Of a DNA stretch of 64,000 bases, positions 52,790 to 61,940 are shown piece by piece. A program made the position numbers and the translations under genes. The stretch comes from Paenibacillus sp. SC116. Lineage in GTDB: Bacteria; Bacillota; Bacilli; Paenibacillales; Paenibacillaceae. How positions within the stretch are numbered: the first letter of the stretch is position 1; each line of letters begins with the position of its first letter. The stretch lies in the NCBI RefSeq assembly GCF_024733555.1, contig NZ_JANIOF010000002.1, positions 248,001-312,000 on the forward strand. Reading direction: 5' to 3'. The notes under the pieces were generated by a model. It did not search any database. It had not been told where the DNA came from and saw nothing but the letters and a program-made list of their open reading frames with translations.

Positions 52790-52947
52790 CATGAGGATAG
52801 AAGCAATAATCTGCAACTCCCATATTTTATCTCGGAAAGGAGGGGCAGGGGAAAGTGTTGGATATCAAAATGGACTGAGTGAAAGTCTAGCGGATCCGAT
52901 ACGATTACTTCCTCCCTCAAGAGGCAGAGATCTCCTGCACGAGTTAG

Positions 52948-54138
52948 ATGAAAGCATTGATGTATATTTTGGTTATCATCTGCTTTATGGATACATTTGT
53001 ACAACTGCCAGTCGTTGGACCCTATGCGCTTCACTTAGGAGCGAGTTCTCTTGGGGCTGGCCTGGCTATTGGTATGTATTCATTGACCAATATGCTGGGC
53101 AATATTGCAGCAGGACGTTGGATTGATCGCTACGGCGGCAAGCGTGTGCTGTTAATTGGTTTTATACTTACATCCGCCATTTTGCTGTTGTACTCACAAG
53201 TGACTAATGATACCCAGCTTATCGCGGTAAGATTTTTACATGGTTTAGCAGGGGGATTGCTTGTGCCGAGCGTGTTCACCCTAATATCTCGACATGTGCC
53301 TAACGAACGTCAAGGGAAGTCGATGGCTTTATCTGGCGCAGCAGTTGGCTTAGCTGCGATTATTGGACCAGCTACAGGCGGCATTATGAAAGCAAAGCTA
53401 GGATTCGAAGCGCCTTTCCTTACAGTAGCCGCTTTGTTGGCTCTTGGCGTCATATTGACGATATTTATACCTCGTACAGAAGGTGGACGTTCTAATAGGG
53501 GTAAGAGCAGTGCTGAACGGACAGATTCACAACCTAGCAGGCTCCAACCGGAGAGCAGCTTGAGAACCCTGTTCTCTATGCGTCCCGTTGTACAATCTTA
53601 TATCGCTGCATTTGCACTGATGTTCGGGATGGGGTCCCTTACTTTCGCGTTACCGATAAAGACAGATGCCCTGGAATTTGGAGGCCAAGCTTCAGGAATG
53701 ATGCTGAGTACGTTTGGTGTAGTAGCGATTATGGTCTTTATGCTGCCGACGAACCGATTGTTCGATAGAGTGGCACCATTGAAGCTTATTATGCTTGGCG
53801 GTGGGATTGTAATTGCATCTTTACTGACATTATCTCTTACAACGGATCAGACGATGATGTATATTACAATGGGTGTATACGGTTTAGGCTACGCGCTGCT
53901 GTTCCCTTCGATGAATACACTGCTCATTCGCCATGTTTCGGAAGCAGATAAAGGTAAAGCATTTGGCATGTTCTATGCATTTTTCTCACTTGGTGTAGTT
54001 GGAGGTTCTTCGGGTATTGGTTACTTGACGAGCAGCTATGACACAGGACTTCGTATTGCGGGATGCGTATTGGCTGGATTGCTAATTATAATTGTAGTAG
54101 TTGGAAAAGTACAAATAAAAGTTAGCGAGCGAATATAA
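52948..54138 (+). CDS. Major facilitator superfamily transporter
   Basis: 396 residues, 12 membrane helices. The loop 2-3 signature GRWIDRYGGKRVLLIG and the motif C-like helix 5 region (VGLAAIIGPATGGIMKAKLGF) indicate a drug:H+ antiporter type. A Ser/Arg-rich cytoplasmic loop at ~185-215 joins the halves. The start is uncertain: the ATG at 52948 has a poor ribosome site, and the ATG at 52960 is an alternative. The ~150-nt leader contains GC-rich, purine-rich stretches (GGAGGGGCAGGGGAAAG) complementary to the pyrimidine-rich CTTCCTCCC and TCTCCTGC nearer the start, which could hide the start region. Substrate unknown. Confidence 0.88.
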   Translation: MKALMYILVIICFMDTFVQLPVVGPYALHLGASSLGAGLAIGMYSLTNMLGNIAAGRWIDRYGGKRVLLIGFILTSAILLLYSQVTNDTQLIAVRFLHGLAGGLLVPSVFTLISRHVPNERQGKSMALSGAAVGLAAIIGPATGGIMKAKLGFEAPFLTVAALLALGVILTIFIPRTEGGRSNRGKSSAERTDSQPSRLQPESSLRTLFSMRPVVQSYIAAFALMFGMGSLTFALPIKTDALEFGGQASGMMLSTFGVVAIMVFMLPTNRLFDRVAPLKLIMLGGGIVIASLLTLSLTTDQTMMYITMGVYGLGYALLFPSMNTLLIRHVSEADKGKAFGMFYAFFSLGVVGGSSGIGYLTSSYDTGLRIAGCVLAGLLIIIVVVGKVQIKVSERI

Positions 54139-54337
54139 CGATTACAATGGTGTAATAGAAAAAAAATCCATACTGTTTTCGATATTACTGGTGATATCAT
54201 GTAATTTATAACATATTTCGGGTCGGTTTTTTGAAAAAAAAGTGTATATAGAGCTGTTCATCCCGTTTCCTTCTTACAATTTTAGTGTTATTATGTTTCT
54301 AATATTTCAAATTGATAATATAAGAGGGAGGCTAGCT

Positions 54338-54742
54338 ATGGACCTATCTATTACACTTTCCGAGCTGGAACAGTTAGATAACGACCAGAAAGTTGAGGCG
54401 CTTAAATCTTTAAGAGCAACATACAAAGTATCAGACATACGCAAAGGGTTAGGATTCCCGCACAACAATGCTTACTATATGTGGTTGAAGAAGCACAAAA
54501 TCTATGATCAAGTGACAAAGAAGTATGATTTGTCGATTCCACTTGATAACGATCGTCGTACTGTACATGTACCTTCCTTGCCGATTCAGGAAGAGATTCA
54601 TTTGGCAAACGGTGATATCCAATTAGATGTACAAGGCTTCGCTTCAGGCGTAGCAACTGCTAAAATGCTGCAAAAATACGCTGCATTGCTAAGTGATCAA
54701 CCACAATCTGTTCATATTCGCATTTCAATTGCATCTAGATAA
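54338..54742 (+). CDS. Small protein of unknown function with HTH-like segment
   Basis: 134 residues from the ATG at 54338 (GAGGGAGG 6-8 nt before). The N-terminal half reads QKVEALKSLRATYKVSDIRKGLGFPHNNAYYMWLKKHKIYDQV, with a pattern that could be a small helix-turn-helix. The C-terminal half is predicted beta-rich (RRTVHVPSLPIQEEIHLANGDIQLDVQGFASGVATAKMLQKYAALL...VHIRISIA). No signal peptide. I do not recognise the family. It is monocistronic with a strong terminator. Confidence 0.7.
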   Translation: MDLSITLSELEQLDNDQKVEALKSLRATYKVSDIRKGLGFPHNNAYYMWLKKHKIYDQVTKKYDLSIPLDNDRRTVHVPSLPIQEEIHLANGDIQLDVQGFASGVATAKMLQKYAALLSDQPQSVHIRISIASR

Positions 54743-54780
54743 GACAAAATCTCGTTTGAGTGATACTTATAGATTATGTA

Positions 54781-54812
54781 AAATAGCCACCATTGCGGTG
54801 GCTATTTTTGTG
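54781..54812. terminator. Terminator between the small-protein and MFS genes
   Basis: AAATAGCCACC-ATTGC-GGTGGCTATTTTTG, a perfect 11-bp stem with T-run, between convergent genes. Confidence 0.9.
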
Positions 54813-54877
54813 TGTTGATGTTTGTCTAGTATAAGCTTTCCGATATTCGACGGCTCCGCTTCTATATTCCCCTACTC

Positions 54878-56167
54878 TTACTCCTTTGTTGGCGAAGTCC
54901 AGGAATCAATCTCCTTGTCATTCGGCAGAAGCAGACTTAATAAGCCGAGCAGCGGTAGAAATCCACATATGAACATAACGGTTTCAATGCCACTTACATC
55001 AATCCATTGACCTATCGCTAAACTACCTAGTCCACCCATACCGAATGCAAAGCCTGTTATAAGACCAGATACGGTACCGATGCTGCCAGGATGGAGCGCT
55101 TGGGTATAGATGACCGTAGTCGAGAAGCTCGTGAAATAGACGAAACCGCTTAAGCCAAGCACCACCATTGCCCAGGACAGCGGTAAATGGGGCAATACCA
55201 GTGCGAATGGAATAACGGAAAGCAGTGAAGCTATGATAAGATTCCTTTTTCCAAACCGATCTGCTAACGGTCCACCGAAGAATGTACCGACTGCACCAGA
55301 GAGCAGAAAGACGAAAATATAGATTTGAGCTGCATCAATGGACAATCCATACTTCTCAATCAAATAGAAAGAGTAATAGGTGCCGATTGCCGATGAATAC
55401 CATGACCGTACAAAGACGAGAATGATGACGATACCTGTTATTGTCCATACCTTTTTACGCTGAGCTGAGTCGACTTGGCCTTGTGGTTTGCGTTTAGCAA
55501 ATACGTAGCCGTTGTTCAAGGAAGCTTGATACCAGCGTGCGATATAGGTTTGGACGGCAATACCTGCTGCTGCAATAGCAGTAAAGCCAAGCGCGCCCAT
55601 TTGTCCGAAGGGAATGAACACCCATTTTGTTAATAATGGGGCAAGTGACTGTCCTAAATTACCACCAACTTGAAAAATGGACTGAGCCAACCCTTTGCGC
55701 CCGCCGGCAGCCATATGCGCGACTCGCATTCCTTCTGGATGGAATATCGCTGAGCCGAGGCCAACGAAGATGACGGCAGCCATGACGACTGCATAAGTCG
55801 GTGCAAAGGCAAGGACGAGCATGCCTGTAAAGGTGAAGCACATGCCAATCGGCAGCAGCATGGGCGTAGGCCTGCGATCTGAGGCGAAGCCAATGACAGG
55901 CTGCAAGATGGATGAGGTGACGTTCAGGGCGAACGAAATCCAACCGATCTGGGTGTAGCTAAGCTGCATGGAGTCTTTCAAAATTGGGAAAATAGCTACG
56001 ATAACCGCCTGTATCGAATCGTTGAACAAATGAACGAAGCTTATAGCCAGCAAGATGTTGTATAGCGTTCTGTTAGCGGGTGTTGTTTGCTGTGCACTGT
56101 GCTTATGGGCATTCTTCGTTTCAGATATGGCAGTAGGATTCGTAGTGGCTGCTGATGGCTGTGACAT
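54878..56167 (-). CDS. fsr: MFS transporter of the fosmidomycin-resistance (Fsr) family
   Basis: 429 residues from the ATG at 56167 (CGAGGTG 8 nt before); the longer frame to 56275 lacks a site. A ~35-residue hydrophilic N-tail precedes 12 membrane helices. Fsr-type signatures are visible: ISFVHLFNDSIQAVIVAIFPILKDSMQLSYTQIGWISF, PVIGFASDRRPTPMLLPIGMCFTFTG and FVGLGSAIFHPEGMRVAHMAAGGRKGLAQSIFQVGGNLGQSLAPLL. These pumps export fosmidomycin-like or related compounds. The real substrate is unknown. Monocistronic; no obvious operator. Confidence 0.9.
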   Translation of the reverse strand: MSQPSAATTNPTAISETKNAHKHSAQQTTPANRTLYNILLAISFVHLFNDSIQAVIVAIFPILKDSMQLSYTQIGWISFALNVTSSILQPVIGFASDRRPTPMLLPIGMCFTFTGMLVLAFAPTYAVVMAAVIFVGLGSAIFHPEGMRVAHMAAGGRKGLAQSIFQVGGNLGQSLAPLLTKWVFIPFGQMGALGFTAIAAAGIAVQTYIARWYQASLNNGYVFAKRKPQGQVDSAQRKKVWTITGIVIILVFVRSWYSSAIGTYYSFYLIEKYGLSIDAAQIYIFVFLLSGAVGTFFGGPLADRFGKRNLIIASLLSVIPFALVLPHLPLSWAMVVLGLSGFVYFTSFSTTVIYTQALHPGSIGTVSGLITGFAFGMGGLGSLAIGQWIDVSGIETVMFICGFLPLLGLLSLLLPNDKEIDSWTSPTKE

Positions 56168-56389
56168 CAGGGTGACACCTCGCTTTATATGTAAGAGGAT
56201 GTATAAAAATATCCATTCTTTACTAACGGATTTAATAGTTAACGATACTCCTGTATGTCGGGGTCTGCAATGCACGAATTAGTCTGAAAAAGGGGGTTAT
56301 CGTATCTCTTTTTCATCTGGGCGGGCATATGCTGATTATTTTGCAAAATGATAGGATCAGGGGCGTTTAACCATGCTGCTGATTAATAA

Positions 56390-56474
56390 ATGAAAAAAAG
56401 CATCTCCTACCGTATGCACGGGAATGATTCCTTGTAATAGGTTCCCCGTGATTACGATTAGAGATGCTGATTAG
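56390..56474 (-). terminator. Long terminator of the YjiH-type gene
   Basis: On the minus strand AGCATCTC pairs with GAGATGCT, followed by TTTTTTT. An inner CACGGGGAA/TTCCCGTG pair extends the hairpin, so most of 56391-56470 folds on itself. The spacer 56168-56502 holds nothing else that I can support. Confidence 0.85.
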
Positions 56475-56502
56475 CTAGTTTGTTATATAAGGTCATTTCA
56501 TT

Positions 56503-57879
56503 TTAGAAAATGAGATGTGCGATACCAACGATAATTGGCAGTGTAATAATCGTACGAAGCAAGAAGATAATGATTAGATCATGCAGCTTTACAGGAAGCT
56601 TCGATCCAAGCAATAGTCCACCTACTTCAGACATATAGATAAGCTGGGTAACCGACAAGGCAGCGATGACAAAGCGAGTTAGTTCGCTTTCGATACCGGA
56701 TGCCAATACCGTAGGCAGGAACATGTCTGCGAAACCGACCATGATTGTTTGCGATGCTGCAGCAGCTTCAGGTACGCCTAAAATGTTCAGGATAGGAATG
56801 AACGGTTTGCCAAGCCACTCGAATAATGGCGTATAGGTTGCCAAGGCAACAGTAGCTGTGCCGATTGCCATGACGATAGGAAGCACACCGATCCATAAAT
56901 CCAATATGTTATGGAATCCGTTCTTCATGAATGCTCCGGCACCTTTATGGCTCTGAGCCTTCGTTACTGCCTGATGCAAGCTCCAGCGCCATGGTTTCCA
57001 TTGTGCAGGAATCATTTCATCTTGCTTCGGCTCTATGCCTTCATAATACGTATCTGACTTGCGAGACAGAGGCGGTATACGAGGCATAATGATCGCAGCA
57101 ACCATACCTGCGAAGGTTACAGTCGCGTAGAAAGGCAAGAACAGGTGCCCAAGCTTTACATTGGACAAGACAATGAAGGTAAACGTAATCGATACAGCTG
57201 TAAAAGTTGTACCGATAACAGCGGCTTCACGCTTTGTGTAGTAGCCTTCTTCGTATTGCTTGCTCGTCATCATGACACCGATTGTACCATCCCCGAGCCA
57301 AGAAGCCATGCAGTTAATCGAGGAACGGCCTGGCAGCTTGAAGAGCGGACGCATAATCTTTGTCATTAACGTACCTGCAAATTCCAGTAATCCGAAGTCG
57401 ACAAGCAATGGCAGCAGCAAGCCTGCCAGCAGAAACACGACGAATAATCCAGGAAGCAATCCTTCGAGCAGCATTCCACCCGTATCTGCTGACCAAATCC
57501 ACTCGGGACCGATTTTTAGCAAGACCGACCATGCGAAAAGGAATCCAACCGTGCGAACCGCGTACCAGAATGGTGTAATATGAAATAGGGTGCGCCATAA
57601 CGATTGTGCTAACAACTGTTTAGGCTTAAGCAGTAAGGAAATCGTAGAACCAACCCATGCGATTGTTATGATTGCTACCGTAGCTGGAGCGATAAAGTCA
57701 CCCAGCAGGTGCTGAATATATTTAGCTAAAAAAGCAATCGGTACCGTCACTTCGTCATTCCATGTCACAGGGACGACGAATAGCATGAGGCCGATAATGG
57801 ATGGAATCGCAAAGGCTAAAATGGAAGCGAGCGATGGCCATTTATCCGGCGACGGTGCCGTTTCTTTATGTGAATTCAT
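56503..57879 (-). CDS. YjiH family membrane protein with nucleoside-recognition (Gate) domains
   Basis: 458 residues and about ten hydrophobic helices. The YjiH-type core is seen in FAIPSIIGLMLFVVPVTWNDEVTVPIAFLAKYIQHLLGD and FLLAGLLLPLLVDFGLLEFAGTLMTKIMRPLFKLPGRSSINCMASWLGDGTIGVMMTSKQYEEGYYTKREAAVIGTTF. This second segment is the Gate/nucleoside-recognition motif shared with SpmA/SpmB spore maturation proteins and FeoB. Transport of a small solute is assumed from the fold; the substrate is unknown. Monocistronic, ending at a long hairpin. Confidence 0.88.
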   Translation of the reverse strand: MNSHKETAPSPDKWPSLASILAFAIPSIIGLMLFVVPVTWNDEVTVPIAFLAKYIQHLLGDFIAPATVAIITIAWVGSTISLLLKPKQLLAQSLWRTLFHITPFWYAVRTVGFLFAWSVLLKIGPEWIWSADTGGMLLEGLLPGLFVVFLLAGLLLPLLVDFGLLEFAGTLMTKIMRPLFKLPGRSSINCMASWLGDGTIGVMMTSKQYEEGYYTKREAAVIGTTFTAVSITFTFIVLSNVKLGHLFLPFYATVTFAGMVAAIIMPRIPPLSRKSDTYYEGIEPKQDEMIPAQWKPWRWSLHQAVTKAQSHKGAGAFMKNGFHNILDLWIGVLPIVMAIGTATVALATYTPLFEWLGKPFIPILNILGVPEAAAASQTIMVGFADMFLPTVLASGIESELTRFVIAALSVTQLIYMSEVGGLLLGSKLPVKLHDLIIIFLLRTIITLPIIVGIAHLIF

Positions 57880-58061
57880 GATCTGTATCTCCTATACCGA
57901 AATGAGTATAAATATGCAACAAGGACAACTTTATACGATTCTAGGTCAAATTCCAACCCTCTAGGGGGTGGAAGTTATTTACACATTAGGTCTAAGTTTT
58001 GTAGGTGTGACTAAATGCAATGTTCTTGAACTATTAGTATTCCAACAAAAGGATGATTCGT

Positions 58062-58352
58062 ATGTACTTGGTGGAAATTCGTTATACAAAAGCAATAGAT
58101 GAGGTCGCTCAGCATTTGCAGGCACATTTGGCGTTCCTTGATCGCTATTATGCGGCGGGTAAGTTTCTTTTATCAGGGCCATTTGAGCCGCGGGACGGTG
58201 GGATTATTATGATTGACATTGATGATGAGGATGAGGTGAAAAGGATTATATCGGAAGATTCGTTTTATCAGCATCAAGTTACGGATTATTCGCTTCAACG
58301 AATACGAATTACACGTGCTGATGCGTGCTTGAAGGATCGATTGCCTCTGTAA
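58062..58352 (+). CDS. YciI-like protein
   Basis: 96 residues from the ATG at 58062 (AAAAGG 9 nt before; an ATG at 58053 is too close to it). The ferredoxin-like YciI/dimeric alpha-beta barrel family is recognised from VEIRYTKAIDEVAQHLQAHLAFLDRYYAAGKFLLSGPFEPRDGGIIMIDIDDEDEVKRIISEDSFYQHQVTDYSLQRI. The His (HLAFLDRYY) and Asp positions usual for the family are present. Enzyme activity of this family is poorly defined. Single gene with a strong terminator. Confidence 0.88.
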   Translation: MYLVEIRYTKAIDEVAQHLQAHLAFLDRYYAAGKFLLSGPFEPRDGGIIMIDIDDEDEVKRIISEDSFYQHQVTDYSLQRIRITRADACLKDRLPL

Positions 58353-58397
58353 TTAAGCTAGATTAATGATATATTCTCTATATACGTCAAACGTCGA

Positions 58398-58448
58398 AAA
58401 TCCCCGTTAAGGAATAAAGCTGTTTTCCTTAACGGGGGCTTTTTTGTT
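58398..58448. terminator. Terminator between convergent genes
   Basis: CCCCGTTAAGGAA (58402-58414) and TTCCTTAACGGGG (58435-58447) form a perfect 13-bp stem, followed by GCTTTTTTG on the plus strand. Confidence 0.92.
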
Positions 58449-58479
58449 ATTTCTCGGGAAATATTGTCATCATATGACG

Positions 58480-59196
58480 CTATCCGTCATAACGTTTGTT
58501 GCGATAAAGCGCTAAGCAAGCGACGAGAGATGCTGCCATCCATGCAGATACAATCACAATCGGCTTCCAAATGTCTGCAACCGTACCGCCTTCTAACATG
58601 ATACCGACCGCTGCTGCTAGCTGCTCAGTTGGCGTATACACGATAAGGGATGTAAGCAGTTCAATATTAAGCGCAGGAGCGTACATAGGGCCCATTAAGA
58701 ACAATAGCATAACTGGCATACTAACGAATGATGATTCCATTGCTGTACGGGATAATAATCCGATAATGGTGCCAAGCGCCAAGTAAATAATGATGCTCGG
58801 GATCAATATGGCAATAAGACCTGTCAGTGGAATCCTATCGATGCCAGCGACCATATAAGAAGCGACCATTACAATGACCGTCATCATCATCGCAATAAAG
58901 CTTTTGCCAAGTAGAACCTCCATGGGACGAGCTGGTGATAACATGAGCACGCGGAGCGTGTGCTTTTCTTTCTCTTCTGCGATCATCATTGCTTGTACAT
59001 TTGCACAGGTCATAACAAGTGCCATATTAATGGGTAGCGTAATGAAAAGTATGCTGACTAGTTCATTCATTTGGGTACCGATAGCATAAGAAAGTAAGAT
59101 TGGAATAACAGCTGTTAGCAATAAAGTAGAATTTTTCAGCGCATCTTTATATTCTTTCGCAATAATCGCGTTCAATCGGTTCATAGATATCATCAT
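58480..59196 (-). CDS. ABC-2 type transporter permease
   Basis: 238 residues with six hydrophobic helices. The ABC-2 pattern is clear: LNAIIAKEYKDALKNSTLLLTAVIPILLSYAIG at the N-terminus and MIAEEKEKHTLRVLMLSPARPMEVLLGKSF in the first cytoplasmic loop, typical of NatB/drug-export permeases. The start overlaps the ATPase gene's stop by ATGA. The partner ATPase is frameshifted, so the transporter may be inactive unless an ATPase from elsewhere serves it. Confidence 0.85.
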   Translation of the reverse strand: MMISMNRLNAIIAKEYKDALKNSTLLLTAVIPILLSYAIGTQMNELVSILFITLPINMALVMTCANVQAMMIAEEKEKHTLRVLMLSPARPMEVLLGKSFIAMMMTVIVMVASYMVAGIDRIPLTGLIAILIPSIIIYLALGTIIGLLSRTAMESSFVSMPVMLLFLMGPMYAPALNIELLTSLIVYTPTEQLAAAVGIMLEGGTVADIWKPIVIVSAWMAASLVACLALYRNKRYDG

Positions 59197-60046
59197 TTTA
59201 ATGTGCCCCCTGTAAGTGTAATGAATATATCGCTTAATGTCGGTTCATTAGAGTGGATGGACTTCAGTTCGCCTTTACTCATCCAATCGTAAATTCGTTT
59301 AGCGCTCTCTTCATTTTGTGGAAGGTGATAACAACCTTCTGTCGTCTTGACTGTAAGCGAGTTGTCTGAATAAGTGAGTCGTAACTGCTGTGGTGTATCC
59401 AGGGCTGCGATGCTACCTTGATGCAAGAATGCGATACGGTCACACAAGGATTCAGCTTCCTCCATATCATGTGTAGACAGGAAAATGGTCGTCCCCGCTT
59501 TATTGAGCTGGCGTAATGATTCATGAATATTGCGCGTATTGGTCGGATCTAGTGCCGATGTCGGCTCATCTAGAAACAATAGTCTTGGTTCATGCAGTAG
59601 GGCACGGGCCAACGTCACGCGTTGTTTCATCCCTTTAGATAGATTTTTTACTGCTGTGTTGCTTTCATTGCTCAAGTTGACTTGTTCTAACACGGTAGCG
59701 ATTTGCTTCGTATGTATCCCGTAAAGCTTGCAGAACAGCTCTAAGTTGTCCTGAATCGTAAGTCTTTCATATAAGGCACTGTTATCGGTTAAGATACCGA
59801 TTTGACGCATATGGTTATGACGCTCGGCTTCCGTCATTTTCGTTAAATCGACCCGAATACAGAGGCGTGGCCGCTGGATGGAAGCAGCTGTGCGGTTAAA
59901 ATTTTTACAGTAGTTGTTTTGCCTGAGCCGCTCGGACCGAGCATGCCGAATATTTCGCCTTGTGCGACTTCAAAGTTAAGTTGTTGCAGTGCTGCTTTGT
60001 TTCCGTACGCTTTCGTTATGTTTTCAATTTGAATAATGGAAGTCAT
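59193..60046 (-). pseudogene. ABC transporter ATPase, frameshifted
   Basis: Two adjacent frames together make one ATPase of about 285 residues. The first (60046-59843) has the N-terminus and Walker A GPSGSGKTTT, then stops after HASVFGSI. The second, open from about 59855 to 59193, begins VDLTKMTEAERHNHMRQIG and has the signature LSKGMKQR, Walker B LLFLDEPTSALD and switch His STHDMEEAESLCDR. One missing base in the plus-strand CCC at 59852-59854 would join VFG to VDLTKM. As written no full-length protein is made. It may be a real mutation or an assembly error. Followed by its permease with ATGA overlap. Confidence 0.8.
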
Positions 60047-60355
60047 AAATGCACCCTCACTTTGCGATGTATGATGGCGGGTAAATCCCGCATGTTTAAT
60101 GAAACGTATTGAATCGTTGTGAGCGGGTTAAGAGCGTAATGCTTAGGTTTGCTTTTTCTCACTGCCGCTGTTGGCGTGGTGTTTTTGTTGTCATTGTTTG
60201 TTTGTCGTCCTCGCCGTTCACAATCTCATCGTACGCCGTATTATCATCAACCGCATTGCTTTTGCCATGAATAGATCAGTATTCGGGCTGAGTGGTGCAC
60301 ATATGAAAGATGAATGGAACATTAGATTATGCTGCTATGATCGAAAAATGGGCCC

Positions 60356-61592
60356 TTACAGACCCATTACGCTCTTCATTTCTTCGTATTTATTTTTAGA
60401 TAAAGGGACTTTGCTCTTTTTATCATCATCAAGAATTAGGCTATAGCTATTACGCGACCAAATGATAACTTCACGGATGCGTTGAACATTTACGATATAA
60501 GAACGATGACAGCGGAAAAACCCGTACACTCTCAATTTCTCTTCCAATTGCTGCAGCGTCATGGAGCTTGGATATACCTTCAGATTGAACATGCAGATGA
60601 GACATGCCATCCTGACTTTCCACATAATTAATGTCAACCGGATCAATAAGAATGATCTTGTCTTGAATACGTGCTGGTATCTTATCCAGCTTAAATGGAG
60701 TAAATATCGTCGCTGCTGCTGTTTCAGGCTCAGAATCGTTTGTGGCGGCATCCTCAGGGTGAACGATATTCTCTAGTATAGACGCAGCATCTGCCACTTC
60801 CGTATCTTCTACAATCATCGTGTCTGTACTGTCGTCTTCTGCATATATAGCAGGCTTATTATCGATAACATTTCTTTTATCCTCATCTTCAATAATGACT
60901 GACTTAAAGCCTGTTCTCGTCCAGCGAATTACATTCGAAGTGAGCGTTAATGCATCCTCAAGGGCAGGAACGGTCAATAATACGGCTGTTCCTTCCTCTG
61001 TCATCGCTTGAATCCATTGTCTGAGCAAATAACTTCCTTCCATATCAAGCTGGAATTCAGGATCTTCGATAAGAATAAGATCTGGGCGTTGTGCAGCAGC
61101 CCGAGCCAAGTGAAAGCGCCGCTGCTCCGAAGGCGTAAGTCGTCCAAGTGCGGTGTGCTGCTTTTCTTTAAGACCAACGATTTGCAGCAAGGATTGAACG
61201 CGTGCTTTATCTTTTTTGCCATACAGCTGCATAAAGAAAGTGAGTGCTTCGCGCGCGTGAAGTCTATCATATACAGCAGATTGTTGACGTATGCAGCTGA
61301 CAGACGGCATTAGCTCTCCGTTATTACGGAGCGGTTGGCCATGAAGTAATGCTTGACCGCCAGAGGGTTCTTGCAAGCCGAGCATCACATCAATAAGTAA
61401 TTGGCCTGTTATGTGATTGGACTGAATAGCTAAACATTGCCCAGGGAGCAGTTCGAATGAGAGTTTGCCAAGCAAAGTTGAGTTTCCTCTCGTGACATGC
61501 AGATCACGAACAATGAGACATGGAACTGTAGCAGTATCTGTTGTCTTTATTGCACTTATTGTGTCTGTCGTATTTGTCGTATCTGGCATCAT
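60356..61592 (-). pseudogene. Degenerate ABC-ATPase/LytTR fusion regulator, frameshifted
   Basis: The first frame (61592-60471) encodes an ABC-like domain (~1-215) with no P-loop Lys (AIQSNHITGQLL), a weak signature LTPSEQRRF and Walker B-like LILIEDPEFQLD, then an acidic linker (~230-300) and the start of a LytTR domain (KIILIDPVDINYVESQDGMSHLHVQSEG). The LytTR end is in another frame, to 60356: YPSSMTLQQLEEKLRVYGFFRCHRSYIVNVQRIREVIIW...KYEEMKSVMGL. The frame changes near 60580. Repaired, it would be about 410 residues: a non-hydrolysing ABC sensor domain fused to a LytTR DNA-binding domain, leading the ABC-2 operon. A palindrome CGAAATATTTCG (61660-61671) lies in its promoter region. Confidence 0.75.
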
Positions 61593-61659
61593 GATAGGGT
61601 GTTCACTCCTGTTAGTAGTTAAAATTTGGGTTGAAAATAAGTTGCTTACAATGATAATA

Positions 61660-61671
61660 CGAAATATTTCG
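61660..61671. promoter_or_regulatory. Palindrome upstream of the LytTR fusion gene
   Basis: CGAAATATTTCG is a perfect 12-bp palindrome. On the minus strand TATTAT follows directly, so it lies between possible -35 and -10 elements. It could be an operator. The bases 61672-61772 show nothing else that I can support. Confidence 0.4.
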
Positions 61672-61772
61672 ATAAGCTAGATAAAATATGGTTATTTGCG
61701 GGTATCAAAATAATGTTCGTAAAATAGAATATATAAGGATCTATTTATATTTAACAATTAGACAACAACAAC

Positions 61773-61829
61773 AAAACACGAACATTAATTAAATTTAATG
61801 TTGACTCGTTCGTGTTATACCTCTACAAT
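61773..61829 (+). promoter_or_regulatory. PurR boxes overlapping the promoter of the flavoprotein gene
   Basis: Box 1 AAAACACGAACATTAA (61773-61788) and an inverted box 2 CTCGTTCGTGTTAT (61805-61818) match the Bacillus PurR box around CGAAC; the arms AACACGAAC/GTTCGTGTT are exactly complementary. The promoter TTGACT (61801-61806), 17-nt spacer, TACAAT (61824-61829) lies across box 2. The layout, with inverted CGAAC boxes at a pur promoter, is that of PurR-repressed operons. Confidence 0.82.
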
Positions 61830-61868
61830 AGGTGATGTTGCACGAAGGTTATTATAAATAGAATTCAT

Positions 61869-61940
61869 TTCGTTCGTATAACCCTGATAATAAGGTTCAG
61901 GGGTCTCTACAAGGAGCCGTAAATTCCTGTCTACGACGAA
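61869..61940 (+). ncRNA. Purine riboswitch aptamer (variant) before the flavoprotein gene
   Basis: P1 pairs TTCG(T)TCGTA with TACGACGAA. P2 is CCCTGA/TCAGGG with loop TAATAAGGT. J2/3 reads GTCTCTACA (consensus GTTTCTACC). P3 is AGGA/TCCT with loop GCCGTAAAT, and J3/1 reads GTCTACGA. Loop GG and CC for the kissing contact are kept. The specificity base is C, predicting guanine, but the preceding base is T instead of the usual A. Downstream, ACGAAG-C-GTGC pairs with GCAC-C-TTCGT (61938-61972 area) and competes with P1. GGTTTTG/CAAAACC follows. There is no clear U-tract. Confidence 0.88.

Noticed and set aside
52767-53126. 119-codon frame overlapping the MFS start
   Set aside because: It runs through a terminator stem and conflicts with the better-supported transporter frame.
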